A stretch of 6,918 nucleotides of DNA, taken from contig JAEWWO010000150.1 of assembly GCA_023396345.1 (NCBI GenBank), positions 1 to 6,918 on the forward strand, given 5' to 3'. Shown in pieces: positions 6,606 to 6,918 of the stretch (its first letter is position 1; each line of letters opens with the position of its first letter). The stretch comes from Bacteroidota bacterium (lineage in GTDB: Bacteria; Bacteroidota; Bacteroidia; Chitinophagales; Chitinophagaceae). The notes under the pieces were generated by a model. The model was not told where the DNA came from and did not search any database. It saw nothing but the letters and a program-made list of their open reading frames with translations. A program made the position numbers and the translations under genes.

Positions 6606-6621
6606 TATTAATTATTCCTTA
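6606..6621. repeat. Right arm of an inverted repeat flanking the four-helix-bundle gene
   Basis: TATTAATTATTCCTTA is the reverse complement of the left arm at 6154-6169 apart from one base. It sits in the 65-base A/T-rich gap between the four-helix-bundle gene and cysN, 20 bases before the cysN ATG. No promoter box of the TAnnTTTG type is present in that gap, so cysN most likely depends on upstream transcription. Confidence 0.5.
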
Positions 6622-6641
6622 TTAATTCTTAATTAAAAAAG

Positions 6642-6918
6642 ATGGATTTACTTAGATTCTTAACAGCGGGCAGCGTTGACGACGGAAAAAGCACTTTGAT
6701 TGGACGCTTATTATACGATAGCAAAAATATTCTTGTAGACCAACTGGAAGCCTTAGAACGCAGCAGCAAATCAAGAGCAGACGGAAGTGTAGATCTGGCG
6801 CTGCTTACAGACGGTTTACGTGCAGAACGCGAGCAGGGCATTACTATTGACGTTGCTTACAAATACTTTACTACTCCAAAAAGAAAGTTCATCATAGCAG
6901 ATGCTCCCGGACATATAC
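6642..6918 (+). CDS. cysN: Sulfate adenylyltransferase subunit 1 (GTPase), N-terminal part (cut by window end)
   Basis: The first 92 codons of CysN are present and the gene runs off the right edge. CysN is an EF-Tu-like translational-type GTPase whose GTP hydrolysis drives APS synthesis by CysD. The text [30 protein letters not shown] is characteristic: the P-loop is GSVDDGKS (10-17), the switch I region is [15 protein letters not shown] (62-76) with the effector threonine T68, and the G3 motif DAPGH (87-91) replaces the more common DTPGH. The ATG is the natural family start. Only the start of the GTPase domain is visible, so whether this is a plain CysN or a CysNC fusion with APS kinase cannot be decided; the APS-type cysH upstream suggests that a kinase is not needed for assimilation. 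Confidence 0.96.
   Translation, partial: MDLLRFLTAGSVDDGKSTLIGRLLYDSKNILVDQLEALERSSKSRADGSVDLALLTDGLRAEREQGITIDVAYKYFTTPKRKFIIADAPGHI

Overview
The window looks like a low-GC Bacteroidota chromosome segment (Sphingobacteriia/Chitinophagia-like; the rank below phylum is a guess). The evidence is the absence of Shine-Dalgarno sequences, several TAnnTTTG -7 promoter boxes a short distance before start codons, a DUF4421 protein, a histidine kinase with an HQLGTPL H-box, and an assimilatory APS reductase next to cysD and cysN.

Layout. Bases 1-387 hold the C-terminal 128 residues of a DUF4421-like protein. Converging on it is an AAA_14/DUF4143 ATPase gene (411-1862, minus). A 227-base divergent spacer (1863-2089) carries a likely promoter for each flanking gene. 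To its right are a metallo-beta-lactamase-fold hydrolase (2090-2830) and, 15 bases on, a two-TM sensor histidine kinase (2846-3991). An A/T-only hairpin covers the kinase stop and lies against the 3' end of a broken, 5'-truncated TlpA/thioredoxin-like gene on the minus strand (4005 to about 4383).

From about 4417 to the right edge lies a sulfate-assimilation cluster: a good Bacteroidota promoter, cysH (APS reductase), cysD (ATP sulfurylase small subunit, GTG start), a small four-helix-bundle/S23-type gene, and the first 92 codons of cysN (ATP sulfurylase GTPase subunit), cut by the window end. CysD and CysN together make APS from sulfate and ATP. CysH carries the four iron-sulfur cysteines of APS reductases and should reduce APS straight to sulfite.

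The most unusual feature is the four-helix-bundle gene between cysD and cysN. It is bounded by a 16-base inverted repeat (15/16 matching) that starts right after the cysD stop. Removing the bounded segment would leave a 20-base cysD-cysN gap, as expected for an uninterrupted operon. This suggests insertion of a small gene cassette, but the repeats are pure A/T-rich low complexity, so the case is only suggestive. I found no clear new multi-gene system, no CRISPR array, no RNA gene and no transposase.
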